Positions 1-11,409 of a stretch of DNA of 64,000 nucleotides are shown one piece after another; position 1 is the first letter of the stretch; each line of letters begins with the position of its first letter. Both the position numbers and the translations under genes were made by a program. The notes beneath the pieces are model-generated. The model was given only the letters and a program-made list of their open reading frames with translations. It had not been told where the DNA came from and made no database searches. The DNA is from Siphonodentalium dalli (Eukaryota > Mollusca > Scaphopoda > Gadilida > Siphonodentaliidae), in assembly GCA_032622095.1 (NCBI GenBank), contig CP136061.1, forward strand, positions 200,998,244 through 201,062,243, in the 5' to 3' direction.

Positions 1-410
1 AACAATAAATCTTATTTAATTATCCATGTATATGGAAAATCAAACAATGTCAGTGTAATAATTAAAATTGATTGTAATAATTAAAATTGATTTTCAGAGT
101 GGAGTGAAAAAATATTGAAAAGTCATGCAAGAATTCTACATGCAATATGAACATTTTGATGAGTCAACAGATGTACTCAAACATGAATGAGTCTGCGCTT
201 AAAATTATTGAAAATAATTTCCCAAGATATGCTGGTAGAACTTCCCATGTTACTATCTGGTGAAGTTAGAGAAAGGAAACCTGATGTGGTCTGAGAATGC
301 CGTACTTTATCACTGGGATGATCAAATCTTGGATGATGAGATGAGAATGAGATATACCTAAACTTAATATAGTTCTGCAAATAAAATATCATGCAGAATA
401 AGTCACCAAC

Positions 411-588
411 CTTTCACCACATGCCAACAGTCAAAGAAGTGTGTAATCTTCAAGTTGTCCCTTATCCATTTTGTGACCTGAAGATGGCAGTCCGTGATGA
501 AAGCTTTCACTTGAACTCCTTTTATTGTCTTCTGGCATCTTTTAAATCCCCCCAACTCCATTGCATTAGAATTAGCCACTTCGTTACT
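411..588 (-). CDS. THAP gene exon 5 (transposase-like domain, second part)
   Basis: The acceptor is atctag before 588, and GT follows base 411. It reads SNEVANSNAMELGGFKRCQ..., then AFITDCHLQVTKWIRDNL and HFFDCWHVVK. The family normally has TDRH where this has TDCH. The donor (GTTGGT) is weak, so the 3' boundary is less certain. The next exon was not found before base 1. Confidence 0.68.
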
Positions 589-1188
589 CTAGATAAAATA
601 AATTTAAAAAAGGGTATGTGTGAATGCTTTCTTAGTGATGAGCACACAGCTAATATTTTGGTATGGCTTTTGTCATATCCCAGTTATTTTAGACCTATCA
701 ACCTATTGTTAAAAAAATATTCAATTGTTATCAACATGTCCATCAGTATTGACCATTAGTGATCAAAATACATGAGCCCTAACATTCAATTATATTGGAC
801 TCAGTGTACATATATTTATAACAAGAAAATAGATACATGTAACTACATTTATGGAGATGATCATTATCTGTTGAACCTCATGATATACTTTGGAGTGCTT
901 TGTTCTTCATTTCAAGGGATGTTCTGATATGAGCAGATGATACACAAAATAAAAATACCTAACCTTTTTCCCTGGATTCCCATTCATTCATCTATAGTAT
1001 ATTCATAAATAAGTTCAACAAATGACTAATAAAGTAAGTACTCATCAGCTAGTATCCAGTTTAGCAAAGTATTAAATAGTGCATTGTCTTGAATATTCCA
1101 TAACCATCATCAAATACTCAATTACATTGCATCTTACAGTGGTTAACTTTTTGTTTTACCTAAGCAGGTTTGCAACTTGCACACCCAC

Positions 1189-1527
1189 TTGAATAATTTG
1201 AGATGCAATTATTTTGTTTCTGTCAGCATCCATCATTGTATAAGAACTGAATTTCGCCGAATGCCCCATTGAATCGCATCTTGCATCTCCGCTAACATAC
1301 ACCTCTTGATTTTGAATTGAATTGAGGACTTTCTTTATGTGGGATTTCCAGACATTGTCAATTGCTTCGTGGAGGTAGCATTGCTGATGTCGAAAAAATG
1401 TTCTTGGTGTCTGGCATTTGATGTTCATCAACATATTAACAGAACCACACAATACTTGAATCAAACTAGATGTAGGTTTAGGGTCAATACTTGTTAGCCT
1501 TGAATGTACAGTCGCGAGAACACCATC
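1189..1527 (-). CDS. THAP gene exon 4 (transposase-like domain, first part)
   Basis: 113 codons in phase 0 at both ends. The acceptor is ggtag before 1527 and the donor GTGGGT after 1189. It contains CQTPRTFFRHQQCYLHEAI and VYVSGDARCDSMGHSAKF, then YTMMDADRNKI. This is the recognisable core of the THAP-associated transposase family, whose first catalytic-type Asp lies in the SGD/RCDS block. A GTAAAA donor 29 bases further on would be open but breaks the family alignment; the chosen donor restores IIQ-SNEVANSNAMEL. Confidence 0.72.
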
Positions 1528-1786
1528 CTACCATTGGTTACTGAATTTAATTTGTTATGATATTAATACATAATAAAATACTATCAGCAACTTATAAATC
1601 ACAAGTGTTTACCATTATTAGGCCACTATTAAAACATGTATATTTGAGATAAAACATTTTTGAAATGCTCTATATACAGATACCATAATGAGAGTGAGGG
1701 TGACAAAGTTATAGTGTCACTTCATGTTTTATCTAATACCTGATTATTGTTATTGCAGAAATCGAAATGGGCATTATTATGCCACC

Positions 1787-2430
1787 GACTTGAAGTCGGC
1801 GGGTATATAGTCGACGTCTCCGTCCGTCCGTCGAGCCGTCCGTCCGTACAAACATTTTGCATTATTGTTCAGCAACCGCTTGGCAGATTTAGCTGTTATT
1901 TGGTATGGTGATAGAGCAGCATGGGGGAACAGCTACATGCATAGCGCGGGTTTCGTCCACCCATTTTCACCAGAGTTATGGCCTTTTTTTACTTAGAAAA
2001 TTAAATTTTGTCCGTCCGTACAAACATTTTGCATTATTGTTCAGTAACCGCTGGGCAGATTTAGCTGATATTTGGTATGGTGATAGAGCAGCATGGGGGA
2101 CAGTTACATGCATAGCGCGGGTTTCGTCCACCCATTTTCACCAGAGTTATGGCCCTTTTTTACTTAGAAAATTCCACTTTTCTCTTGTTTTTTGGGTTTC
2201 CAGATGATAGCTTTGGTGGTACGATTGCAAATCCCGTATTTTTGTGGATCAGTTATATGAAAATACATGTCAAGTGCGAATTTGGGTATGATCTGATGAT
2301 TTTCGCCAGAGTTATGGCCCTTTTTTCAACTTAGAACTGGTCATATAGTCCTCCTCAGATATCCGCAGTTTCGTCCATGCTTAATCCGAATTGCTACGGT
2401 CGGGGGCAAATGCCACGCAACAGCGATATC
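1787..2430. repeat. Interspersed tandem repeat, ~168-bp units
   Basis: Begins in a cgtccgtccgtc tract. Two full units start near 1841 and 2010 (both ccgtccgtacaaacatt...) and a third partial unit runs to about 2340; each ends in gagttatggccctttttt. It lies in the intron between exons 3 and 4 of the THAP gene. Confidence 0.75.
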
Positions 2431-2497
2431 TTGTTATTAAAAGTCAGGACAATGAGGACACTGTGGCCGGACGGCCTTTTATTTTAAGTTAATTCAC

Positions 2498-2598
2498 CTT
2501 CTCTATTGTGTCATAAGACGTCTGCGTGAAGCTTTCATTTTGTGCGTTAGGAGTGCACATATCATCATCTGTCATATTTTCTGCAGAATCTTTGTGTT
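2498..2598 (-). CDS. THAP gene exon 3 (acidic linker)
   Basis: The acceptor is attttag at 2599 and the donor GTGAAT after 2498. The leftover G of exon 2 plus 101 bases gives exactly 34 codons (EHKDSAENMTDDDMCTPNAQ...DTIEK), ending in phase 0. The exon has no recognisable domain. It is accepted because it is open, has both splice sites and matches the phase of both neighbours. Confidence 0.6.
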
Positions 2599-2998
2599 CT
2601 AAAATGTATTCATAATTCATATTAATATGCATGAATAGTTGTTTGTATGTGTTAAATCTCTAACTTCTGGTAAATGCAATGTATGAGATACATGTATACC
2701 TATCAGAGTTGTTTTTACCAGAATTGTTTGTCATTTTATTTATTTTTTAGTATCCGTAAGAATTTTCATGTACAAAATATGATCAAACCAAATTTTGAAT
2801 ATTGTCCTTGCCTTCTTGAGAACTTGATTTTTATTCTCATCAGATATAATGGTTACCATTAGTCTACATTTATGATTATGAATAATTCCTATTCAAGAGT
2901 TTCAATATCCTGCTTCCAACTATTTCCTGGGTTTTGATTAAATAATTCATTTTCATTTGAAATTAATGATATGCATTTTACTAATAAGGAATTCTTAC

Positions 2999-3153
2999 CA
3001 TCTTTAATTCCCGAAGACTTAAAAGTAGTAAAACTTTCAACCAACTTCTTCCTGCTCCTTCTGATTGACCCTGGTCTTGGCGTTGGAGGTGGAGATCCTA
3101 GACTCTTCGGAACCAACTGTATGGTTGGTACAGCATCGTCGTACTTGTAGAGG
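2999..3153 (-). CDS. THAP gene exon 2 (AVPTI box and Ser/Pro/Arg linker)
   Basis: The acceptor tatatag lies at 3154 and the donor GTAAGA after 2999. The first base completes an Ile codon begun in exon 1, giving ILYKYDDAVPTIQLVPK. AVPTI is the C-terminal signature of THAP domains, which is why this exon is joined to exon 1 across a 3.7-kb intron. The rest is basic and proline-rich (PPPTPRPGSIRRSRKK), a likely linker or nuclear-localisation stretch. Ends in phase 1. Confidence 0.75.
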
Positions 3154-3981
3154 CTATATAAATAAGAAAGTGAAAAAATATACATGTAGGCCTAAACAGT
3201 ACGTATACCCAGTACCTGAATTTTATCAATGTGTACTCAATATTTGTCCTAGTCTATATTCAAGTTCTTTGTAAAAGTACTTCCACATAGGATTATACAT
3301 AAATTCAACCTTTTATAGGACATCTTCCACTCTATTCAGATAGTATATATGTAATGTAACACAATACTGTTCTCAACGAAATTGTATTATGCTCATTGTC
3401 ATATGTTTATACAATTGTATTAATCTCTATTGCTCGTTGTCATATAAATCATATGATCTCACCTAAAACAGTTTTATATATCATAACACAATTTGACCAT
3501 TGTTTGTTTGATCATTATGGTGAAGAGATTCCACCTTTCTTGATACTATAGAAAAATTCATCTCATTTCTTAATTGAATAAAATATGAAAGTATATGATA
3601 GTCTCACAATTATTACCTATGTTCTCCTTTCTAATACTGGCCAAATTCAGCTTCGAACTAGATCTGCTGTCAAATATACACATGCCTGCACACTCACCTT
3701 CCCAGTGCCATTACAATATAATGTTGAAACAGTACAATGTATGTATTTCTTAGATAATTACTGTCCCTTAACAATGATATTGCAGGAGGTGAAGGTCCCA
3801 GCTTGAGATTTCATGATTTAGGTGACTTTGTTGAGCCGAATTTGATTAGTATCGTATACAATCATGGAATTTCTCCCGAGTAACAGCGGGTAAGGCAAAA
3901 CAATATTTCCAGCAAATTGTGAGGTAGGAAGGTGTCCTCTGCCAATGCATTCTCTTCTTTATGCATCTCACCCAAGTCCCC

Positions 3982-4082
3982 CATAGGGAGCCTCGCATAT
4001 ATACGAGATTACATTGGCCTAACAATATTTACATTTATCTTGTGACCCAGTACATTCTCTTATATATGCGAGGCTCCCTATG
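3982..4082. repeat. 27-bp inverted repeat with 47-bp loop
   Basis: The arm catagggagcctcgcatat... (3982-4008) is answered by atatgcgaggctccctatg (arm 4056-4082) with one mismatch. A weaker third copy, cttgcatatatgagag, follows. Inside THAP intron 1. Confidence 0.7.
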
Positions 4083-4489
4083 TCAGACTTGCATATATGA
4101 GAGTGCGCTGACACAGCAATTGCCAATTTCTGACATGCCCACACTTTTACGTATGTTTGCTGCCTTAAAACGAATTAGACGATACCTCAGTAGTTGCCTC
4201 GATAAGAGGCATAATTTATCTGGTCAGCTTATTCATCCCCACCCGTAATCCATTCAAAATTTCGACAAATAATTCATCACAACTATAATCCCAGTGAGAA
4301 ATATACGTGACTTCCCCTAGAAGCACCCACATCATCAATAAGAGCTCAGCGAATTTTAATACTGTTATGTTCTATATGGCAATAGCATTATTATGGTCAC
4401 TTGTTACTTTTCATGGTCAGCCGAAAGTTATAAACAATTAATATTTTATGTTTGGCCAAATCAATTCAATGAATGCAATGCTATTGCGA

Positions 4490-5000
4490 TATAAAATGGA
4501 CAGCATTTTGTTTCCTAGGCACTTGCCAGGATTTCTTGCCCCACTAGTTCCCAAAACAAAATCCCCCCCAGAAAAATATTGGACATAATTCTGCATCCTA
4601 GCCCCCCACCCCCCCCCCCACCCAAAAAATGGACAGCATTTTGTTTCCTAGGCGCTTGCCAGGATTTCTTTCCCCACCAGTTCCCAAACAAAATCCCCCC
4701 CAGAAAATTAATTGGACAGAATTCTGTTTCCTAGGGGCTTGCCAGGAAATCATGCCCCACCCATTCCTTTAAAAATGTATTCAACCCTTCCCCACACCTA
4801 AAAAAATTGGACAGCACTCCGCTTCCTAGGATATTTTGCCACACCCGAAAAAATCACCCCTCCCCCGCCCCCGGAAATTTTTTACACAATGCTATATCAT
4901 AGCCCCCCCCCCCCCCAAATGAACAGCATTTTGTTTCATAGGCGCTCGCCAGGATTTCTTTCCCCACCAGTTCCCAAACAAAATCCCCGCCCAGAAAAAA
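4490..5000. repeat. Degenerate tandem repeat, five ~85-130-bp units, C-rich
   Basis: ggacagcattttgtttccta or a close variant recurs near 4498, 4629, 4714, 4808 and 4921, each followed by ggcgcttgccaggattt and poly-C tracts. Noncoding, in THAP intron 1. Confidence 0.75.
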
Positions 5001-6870
5001 AATTGGACAAAATAGTATTTTTGCGCCATCAAAACCTGCGTCCAATTGAGATATTTTGCTTGAACCCGAATACCAGTTAATTCGAGGGTATGAATCCCGC
5101 ATATACGACTTCAAAATATCCTTAATCCCGCGTACCAAAGGGGGGGGTGATACCCTCCTGCTAATTAAAATCATGGCTTCATTTTATTGGACAATAGACT
5201 GCCATAGATGTGTTTTTTGTGCATTTTCGATTGTCAAAACGCATGGATTCTATTAATAAATAAATTAATAGCAATGAAACTGATATATATATTCCATGGA
5301 TCATTGCGATCATGTTCACACATGTGGCCAACACAAAACTACATTGATAAATTTGTTGGGTATCCTTGTGAAATCTAGTTTTGTAATATTGTAATAGGCG
5401 GACAAATATTGTTGACACGGACTGTATCTTCATATAAGGCATATTGTAGACGCCCACAAGATACTTCGATTAGGACCAGTTTACTCCCGTCAAGTTCACA
5501 ATGCGCTGTTCGCAATATATCCCACGTTTATGTGTTCGATTGCAACATATGCATGTATTAAATTGTGGTGCTGATATCATGTTTTGTGTATATGTGAGAG
5601 ATCGAACGTTATTCCGAATTGATAAATAAATCAGGGACTTTTTGAAAGAAATTCTGAAAATCGAGTCACGTCGTCACGCGCAATAATACGAGCACCTGTT
5701 CGACATCGCGTTAGTTTCACTTGCGCATAAATTCGAAGTTGTTGACATCTCATTCGTTCTGTTTTATGTGAAGTGTTTATGTGAATTGTGTTCAAATTTG
5801 GAGTTACACTTGTTGGATATATATTTTTTGTCACCAGGAACGTGTACAGTACGCGAGTTTCATATGATTTGTTGTGTTTTATCGGATTAATCATTTAGGA
5901 TTTATCATTGGTCTGTTGTGTAGGCAATAGCACGTGTTTCTCGTCAATCTCGAATTCTCATGTGTTGTGATTTGGAATTTAAAGCTAAACTGTGAGACAC
6001 ATGCGATTATGGTATAAATAGTTGATGGATTCAATCAGGAATGCTAACAAAATGTCAATATTATCCCGAATTTGACGTCAGCTCGATTCACTACTGTACT
6101 AGTAATAGTATAGGCATAAGTCGGCACTGAGCTTGAATTTGAAGACTGGTGAGTCACATTTTTTCATTCATATTCTTTATTTATAGCACAGTGTTGAACT
6201 TCTTAAGACCGAAACAAAGACGTGCATGTGGCATAGATACATGCAATATAACTGAGGTTTTTTTTCATCATTATTTAACAATTACCTTATTAATATTACT
6301 TGTATACCTTATCAATTATAAATGACCTATATACTATAAAATAGCCATATATTCATTATTATTATAATGTAATGAGCCCCGACGGGTAACTGGGAGTGGG
6401 AATGGTGTCAGACGCACGTCGTTACTCGTGTACAGGCTATATAGGCCTACCTGCACATACTAATTTAATTAGACAAACAAAAATACCTGTGTTTAGGGTT
6501 TCCTACCTACCTTAGAAAAAGGTGCCTACCCAAAACAATTTATTGGACTGTAGACACTGGGAAAGGCATCGAAAGGTATCTTACCCATTTTCGAACCTCT
6601 CCTATTTAATAAAAATATTTATAAGTTCTATTAGTCTAGTGCTCTGACTAATTCAAGATAACAATTAATATTTAGTATTGAACCTTTCAATTAATCTGAA
6701 TTGTGAAGCTTTCTATAATAAATTGTCAATAACCAAATTGAATTTAGAATACAAAAAAATCCAACCTACCATAATTATTTTTGACCATGTAACCCTATAC
6801 ACAGGTATTATTTTTTTGTTTGGCCTTATATATCACATAAATGTAACCACTACTAGTATTGTGTGCTCTG
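5001..6870. other. Intronic DNA of the THAP gene, nothing recognised
   Basis: AT-rich sequence with only short chance frames. I see no exon with paired splice sites, no repeat family seen elsewhere in the window and no RNA gene. Confidence 0.4.
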
Positions 6871-6876
6871 ACTTAC

Positions 6877-7091
6877 ATCTTAGAAAACCCGATTTCAAAT
6901 TTCATTAAATTTTTTAAACAGACATCTTCAAAATGTCTTTAGCATAGCCGGCTCCATGGTGATGCCACAAAGTTTTTGCTTTTATTCTTCACGAAAGCCG
7001 TCCATTTTTTCGCCAACAGGTTATCATTTGGCCACGTAAACAGCTGACAGCCCGTATGGCTGCAGCCTTGTGCAACACAATGAGCAACCAT
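6877..7091 (-). CDS. THAP gene exon 1 (THAP C2CH domain, carries in-frame TAA)
   Basis: Starts at the ATG at 7091 (MVAHCVAQGC...) and ends at a perfect GTAAGT donor at 6876-6871. Ligand spacing C-x4-C-x39-C-x2-H fits the THAP rule. The stop codon is the TAA of TGC-TAA-AGA-CAT, followed by HFEDVCLKNLMKF in the same frame. The exon ends with two bases (AT) that need one base from exon 2. Confidence 0.75.
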
Positions 7092-7509
7092 CACGACGAA
7101 CGCAAAACAAATTAAATGTCAAATCGAAAAATGACAGATCGATCAAGCGCGAAAATGTAAACAAAGTCAAAATCCGCGCGTCAAAAAGGTTGCGGTCCCA
7201 GGTTGCCGTCACGTTTCTTGGTGCACATAAATATCGCTAGTGGGTTTTTGCTTTTGGAATGCAAATTTTCGACGTCAAAACTGCTTTAAAAACACGATTT
7301 CAACGATATGAATTGGTATTTTCGAATATGATTCGTTTTTAGTGACCTTAAGTCTGTAAAGACACTAGTATAGTTTATTTTACTGAACAATTATGTTTAT
7401 TAACAGTTCCCTTTTAACATTATCAAGTTGAGCTATTAATGGGAAAATGAATTAAAGGTGTTCCCTTCACTGGAAACATATATTTTCATCACTCTTCAAA
7501 CTATTAGTC

Positions 7510-7985
7510 GACAAAACTATGCTGGTTTCAATACCGAATACTGACTAGACTTATAGGCACGAACAGACTTTTGAACACAATGCGAATTCGGTCAGATGGT
7601 CTATGTCTCAGATGTAACGTCGCATATTTTTCTTTGACTGCCCATTTGTAAGACCGTTTGTAAATATCACTCAGGCCTGGCTAGATCGCTATAAACTGGG
7701 CATCTCGCTTTCTCGGAAAAACATTCTTTTTGGGATTGATGCTTACAATAAAAACAACAAACTAAACTTTCTTATACTATCTATCAATTCTGAAATATTA
7801 TCTGTATAAAACAAAATTTAACCCAGACGAACGAACTCTGAAATTACTCATTCGAGAATTGAATTACGATATAAGTCGTATCGATATATTGCACTGAACT
7901 CCGACGATCTGAACCATTTCCAACTCGAGTGGGGTGACCTAATGAAAGCCATGCAACAACAATATGGCACACAAATAACTAACTT
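7510..7985 (+). pseudogene. Decayed C-terminal fragment of a LINE ORF2
   Basis: Across two frames the plus strand reads MRIRSDGLCLRCN, then HIFFDCPFVRPFVN and LSRKNILFGIDAYNKNN. The CxxC...HxxxxC zinc-knuckle pattern followed by NILFG is typical of the C-terminus of L1-like and related LINE reverse transcriptases. Frameshifts and stops (after LSV) show it is dead. 5' truncated. Confidence 0.5.
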
Positions 7986-8094
7986 AGCAGGGAACATAAT
8001 TATCTTGAATAGTAAATAGTCCGATTTTACAATCTGAGATTCGGCAAACCAGTCCAAAGTTCATGAACAAATTTGAGACAGAATATAACTGGCA

Positions 8095-8500
8095 TAACAA
8101 ACGAAAAAATATATATATAATATATATATACGTGTATACAAGTAAGCATACAATGTTTTTAATATATCAATGTGTGTGCAGGGTGTGTGTGAGTTGTGTA
8201 CGAATGTCGACACCCCACCATTCCCGTCTATATCTATGCAATCGTTATCAGATATTGTTCTGTACATAAATGTGTAATATAATGAAAAAATTTAAAATTA
8301 TAAAAACAAAAATTGAGCTATTAAATAAAATATTCTCATCAGGCAATGTTCACCCAATCTCCCACAACAAATCCAGTCACAATGACAACAATCTGATCTA
8401 CCAAGGGTTTGCAGATACTGAAGAATAAATCAATTGTGACTCTTTCAATGTGTGTGGAGGGGGTGTGGTGTGTGGAGGGTGTGTGTGAGATCAAGAGACT
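8095..8500. repeat. Simple TA-rich and GT-rich tracts
   Basis: An alternating TA block lies near 8108-8135 and gtgtgtg/ggagggtgtg tracts near 8170-8200 and 8445-8490. They explain the low-complexity chance frames here. No gene seen. Confidence 0.6.
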
Positions 8501-8707
8501 CAACCACAAACATAAGTGTACATAAAAACCCTCCACTTCTCAAGACATATGATGATAATTTTAGATATTCAAATATTTTGATGAGAAAGTGAAACTTGCA
8601 AGATAAAAATGTTTCATTGCAGATATGATTGGTAAAACAAGATTGATGGAATTGTTTCAAATAGAAACATTTATGTTAATTTAGCATGAAGAGATGTTTA
8701 AAGTTAA

Positions 8708-9036
8708 CCTCTTCGCTGCTAAATGACGTTATGACGTCGTGTGCTGGGCTGTTGACGTTATTGGCATTTTCCAATGGGAAAATATAGCGGGAATGTCAAA
8801 AGAACCATAAAAGTGACTCAGCTGAAAGGCTATTATCATTCACAATCGTGGAAAATCATACACTGTTTGAAACGTCGAGATACAGTTATTCCGATGCACT
8901 AATCTCTGAGTTCCAGTTATGTATAATAGCCTACTTCTAGTGTGCTGAAGTAGGTCCGTGGTATCTACGGACCATATAGCACACGGCGTGCACTTTTACG
9001 TCCGTAATAGATACGGACGTCATAGCAGCGAAGCGG
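8708..9036. mobile_element. piggyBac-type MITE (329 bp) with TTAA target sites
   Basis: The element is flanked by TTAA on both sides (8704-8707 and 9037-9040). Its ends are inverted repeats, CCTCTTCGCTGCTA against TAGCAGCGAAGCGG (one mismatch), starting with CC as piggyBac termini do. Internally it has tgacgtt/gacgtc and gtccgtaatagatacggac palindromes but no coding capacity, so it is non-autonomous. Confidence 0.72.
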
Positions 9037-9459
9037 TTAACATAAATCCTTTCTTTCAATTTCACAGAAAAATAATACTCTTCGTTCCTCACAACTGATA
9101 TTCCTTTTTTTATTTTTATTTCTATGTCTCTGCCTCTCAGTTTGTGATGCTCAAAAAATGTCTTTAACTCTGTGAATATACATAACAGTGTAATCTTTCC
9201 TGAACCCATCTACATTAGCTTTCATCAGAAAGGAATAGTATACATTAACATTAATGTTGGTCCATTACTGTAAAACTAGTTAGAATCAGTATAAATCGTT
9301 AAACAGATAATACAGCCGGTGCTGAATGTATGAGAATAGCCAATACTCGTTCAAGATTGCCCTTGAAAGTTGTCATGGTCAGTACATGTGATGAAACTAA
9401 AAAGTTACCTTTTAAAACAATTCCAACTTTACCAGTCTCTTTTGACTCTTTTTCTGAAC

Positions 9460-9800
9460 TGAATTTTGACTGGTACTTCTGAACTGAATTTTGACTGGTA
9501 TAAAAAAAAGGTTGCATGTGGCTGACTTTTTAGTGATTATAAGCATATAGTTTTTAGCTTGGCTGATACACACCTCGGATGCATTTTCACATTCTCTGAC
9601 CAACCAACATGGCGTGGGCCTAATATCTTCTGATTCTGGCTTTGAATTCGGAGGTTGGGTTTCATCTGGCTCCGAATTGGGAGGTTGGGTTTCATCTCAC
9701 TCAGAAGTTGGAAATAGGGATTCTTCTGACTCGAAATCCGTTATTTCAATCGCTGTCTCTGGAATATTCTGATTTGGATTGGATCCAGTGTTTCATCATC
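9460..9800 (-). pseudogene. Possible decayed exon with a 10-residue acidic repeat
   Basis: The minus strand reads IPETAIEITDFESEESLFP, a TGA, then DETQPPNSEP, DETQPPNSKP and ESEDIRPTPCWLVRECEN, ending before a good GTGTGT donor. The tandem 30-bp unit encodes DETQPPNS(E/K)P. The TGA sits where a third repeat would have Pro. A 25-bp direct repeat (ctgaattttgactggta) lies at 9460-9505. Not a recognised family; it could equally be chance. Confidence 0.25.
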
Positions 9801-11400
9801 CATTTTGTGTAGTAATTCAGTTTGTTAGGCTGTAATTATGAAGATGACCATGAATACTGTGAATCTTTAGAACATGACAAATTACAACATACATCATGTC
9901 ATGTGTGTTACTTCCAAGTATTGCTTATTTTACAAAACATTAATAAAACATTGCCAAGAATACTGTATATCATAACAGGCGTGGCTAAAGCAGTAAGAAC
10001 GTAAATAATTGGGCACCACCACATCATGTATTAATAATTGTTTACAACTGAAGAATATACAATAACTTACAGATATTTTGTTAGCTATATGTCAGATATA
10101 TACCGGTACATGCAGAGCCAGTCAATATACCCACTTGGGGGTGTTAATGCTATTGTCGAACTACACTGGGGGCCCAAATAAGCATACAAGGCAGAATAAG
10201 ATCAAACAAAATTAATGTTCTATTTCCCAGACACCTGCTTCATAAAAACATGCCTGTGAGGCGCTTTTTATGGCCCACCGAAAATAAAAAAAATCATCCT
10301 GCCGCTCGGCTTCACAACACGATGTCCACAATCTGTCCATCTAGCTTACCAGCTGGACAGAGTTCAACTCCTATTTGATATTTCCACTGAAAATTTAATT
10401 TTCTTTTTGGTTTGTTTAAACTGTTTGTACTTCTACATTCATTGATATCGAATTAACACTTAATCGTGAAAGTCATATTTTTCACACCCAAAAATGTTTT
10501 GATCATTTGTGAGTAAACACATAAAACCCTGCCTGCTGGGAGATTATGATCATAAAACGTGGAAATAAAAACCTGCCTGCTGGGAGATTATGATCCTAAA
10601 ACGTGGAAATAAAATCCTGCCTGCTGTGTAATTTTGTAGGTAAAACATAAATAAAAACAACCTGCCTGCCTGGCCATTTTGAAAAGAAAAGTGTCCGAGA
10701 AACAGATAATTAACCTTTTTGTGGCCCAAGAGTACGGGGTGGACGTTTCTGCTGAAGCAGTGCGGAGTAAGATTACAGAATGGCAACTTCCAAAATGGAA
10801 GCAGCGATCTGCTTCAATATATATCAATAACGTATATTTCTCCAACTAATTGAACGCTCCATAAGTAAGTGAAAATGACCTAAACATGAGACAATATCCA
10901 CGGGACATAAAATACTATAAAAGGACCATGCGAATCGGCACTTTTCTACATATTAAAAATCGGATATCGAATCAGGAAGTCGATATCGAATCAGCTAGCC
11001 GCCAGTACATAGGGTCGGTCATCAAAGTTAGTTGTTTCCCATAATTCTGATGCGGGGTTGATATGTCTATCTACATGTATAATCAGACATTTTAAGCCAG
11101 AACCAACCAAAGTATGTCATGATAATGGACCAGTTATAAACTGATTATTATATTATACTTGTTATGCGATAGCATGCAATTACGCAGACTCTAGGCTTTT
11201 AGCTGAGGAACAAAATGTCCATGGCAACTTTCTGCTAATTAACATGGATTATTGAAATATTGTACACATCATGGTTAATTAAGGAGGAGGTCAAGTGACA
11301 AATTGTGAATGGGCATTTCCATGCAAATCTCGGGATGGTACAAATTATGTATGAAGCAGTTGTCCGGGAATCAACAGAATCCAGGCAGTTCTATCATTGG
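9801..11400. other. Noncoding stretch with a small ~52-bp tandem repeat
   Basis: aacctgcctgctgggagatt recurs two to three times at 10524-10640 with gatcntaaaacgtggaaata spacers. Otherwise AT-rich DNA with no supported gene. Confidence 0.45.
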
Positions 11401-11409
11401 ACGGTCTTA

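Larger units (their letters stand above)
411..7091 (-). pseudogene. THAP zinc-finger / transposase-like protein gene, 5 exons visible, in-frame stop in the THAP exon, 3' end outside window
   Basis: Five exons on the minus strand join with consistent phases: 6877-7091, 2999-3153, 2498-2598, 1189-1527 and 411-588. The N-terminus is a THAP (C2CH) DNA-binding domain: C5, C10, C50 and H53, an invariant-type W30, F54 and an AVPTI box in exon 2. It is followed by an acidic linker and a transposase-like domain with VSGDARCDSMGHSAKF, SNEVANSNAMEL, a TDCHLQV motif and FDCWHVVK. I know this combination from invertebrate proteins related to THAP-type DNA transposases. Codon 51 is TAA, exactly between zinc ligands C50 and H53, where most THAP proteins have Ser or Lys. 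The remaining frame is undamaged. It may be a recent pseudogene, a null allele, a sequencing error, or a transcript starting downstream. The phase-1 end of exon 5 shows that more exons lie beyond base 1. Confidence 0.72.
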
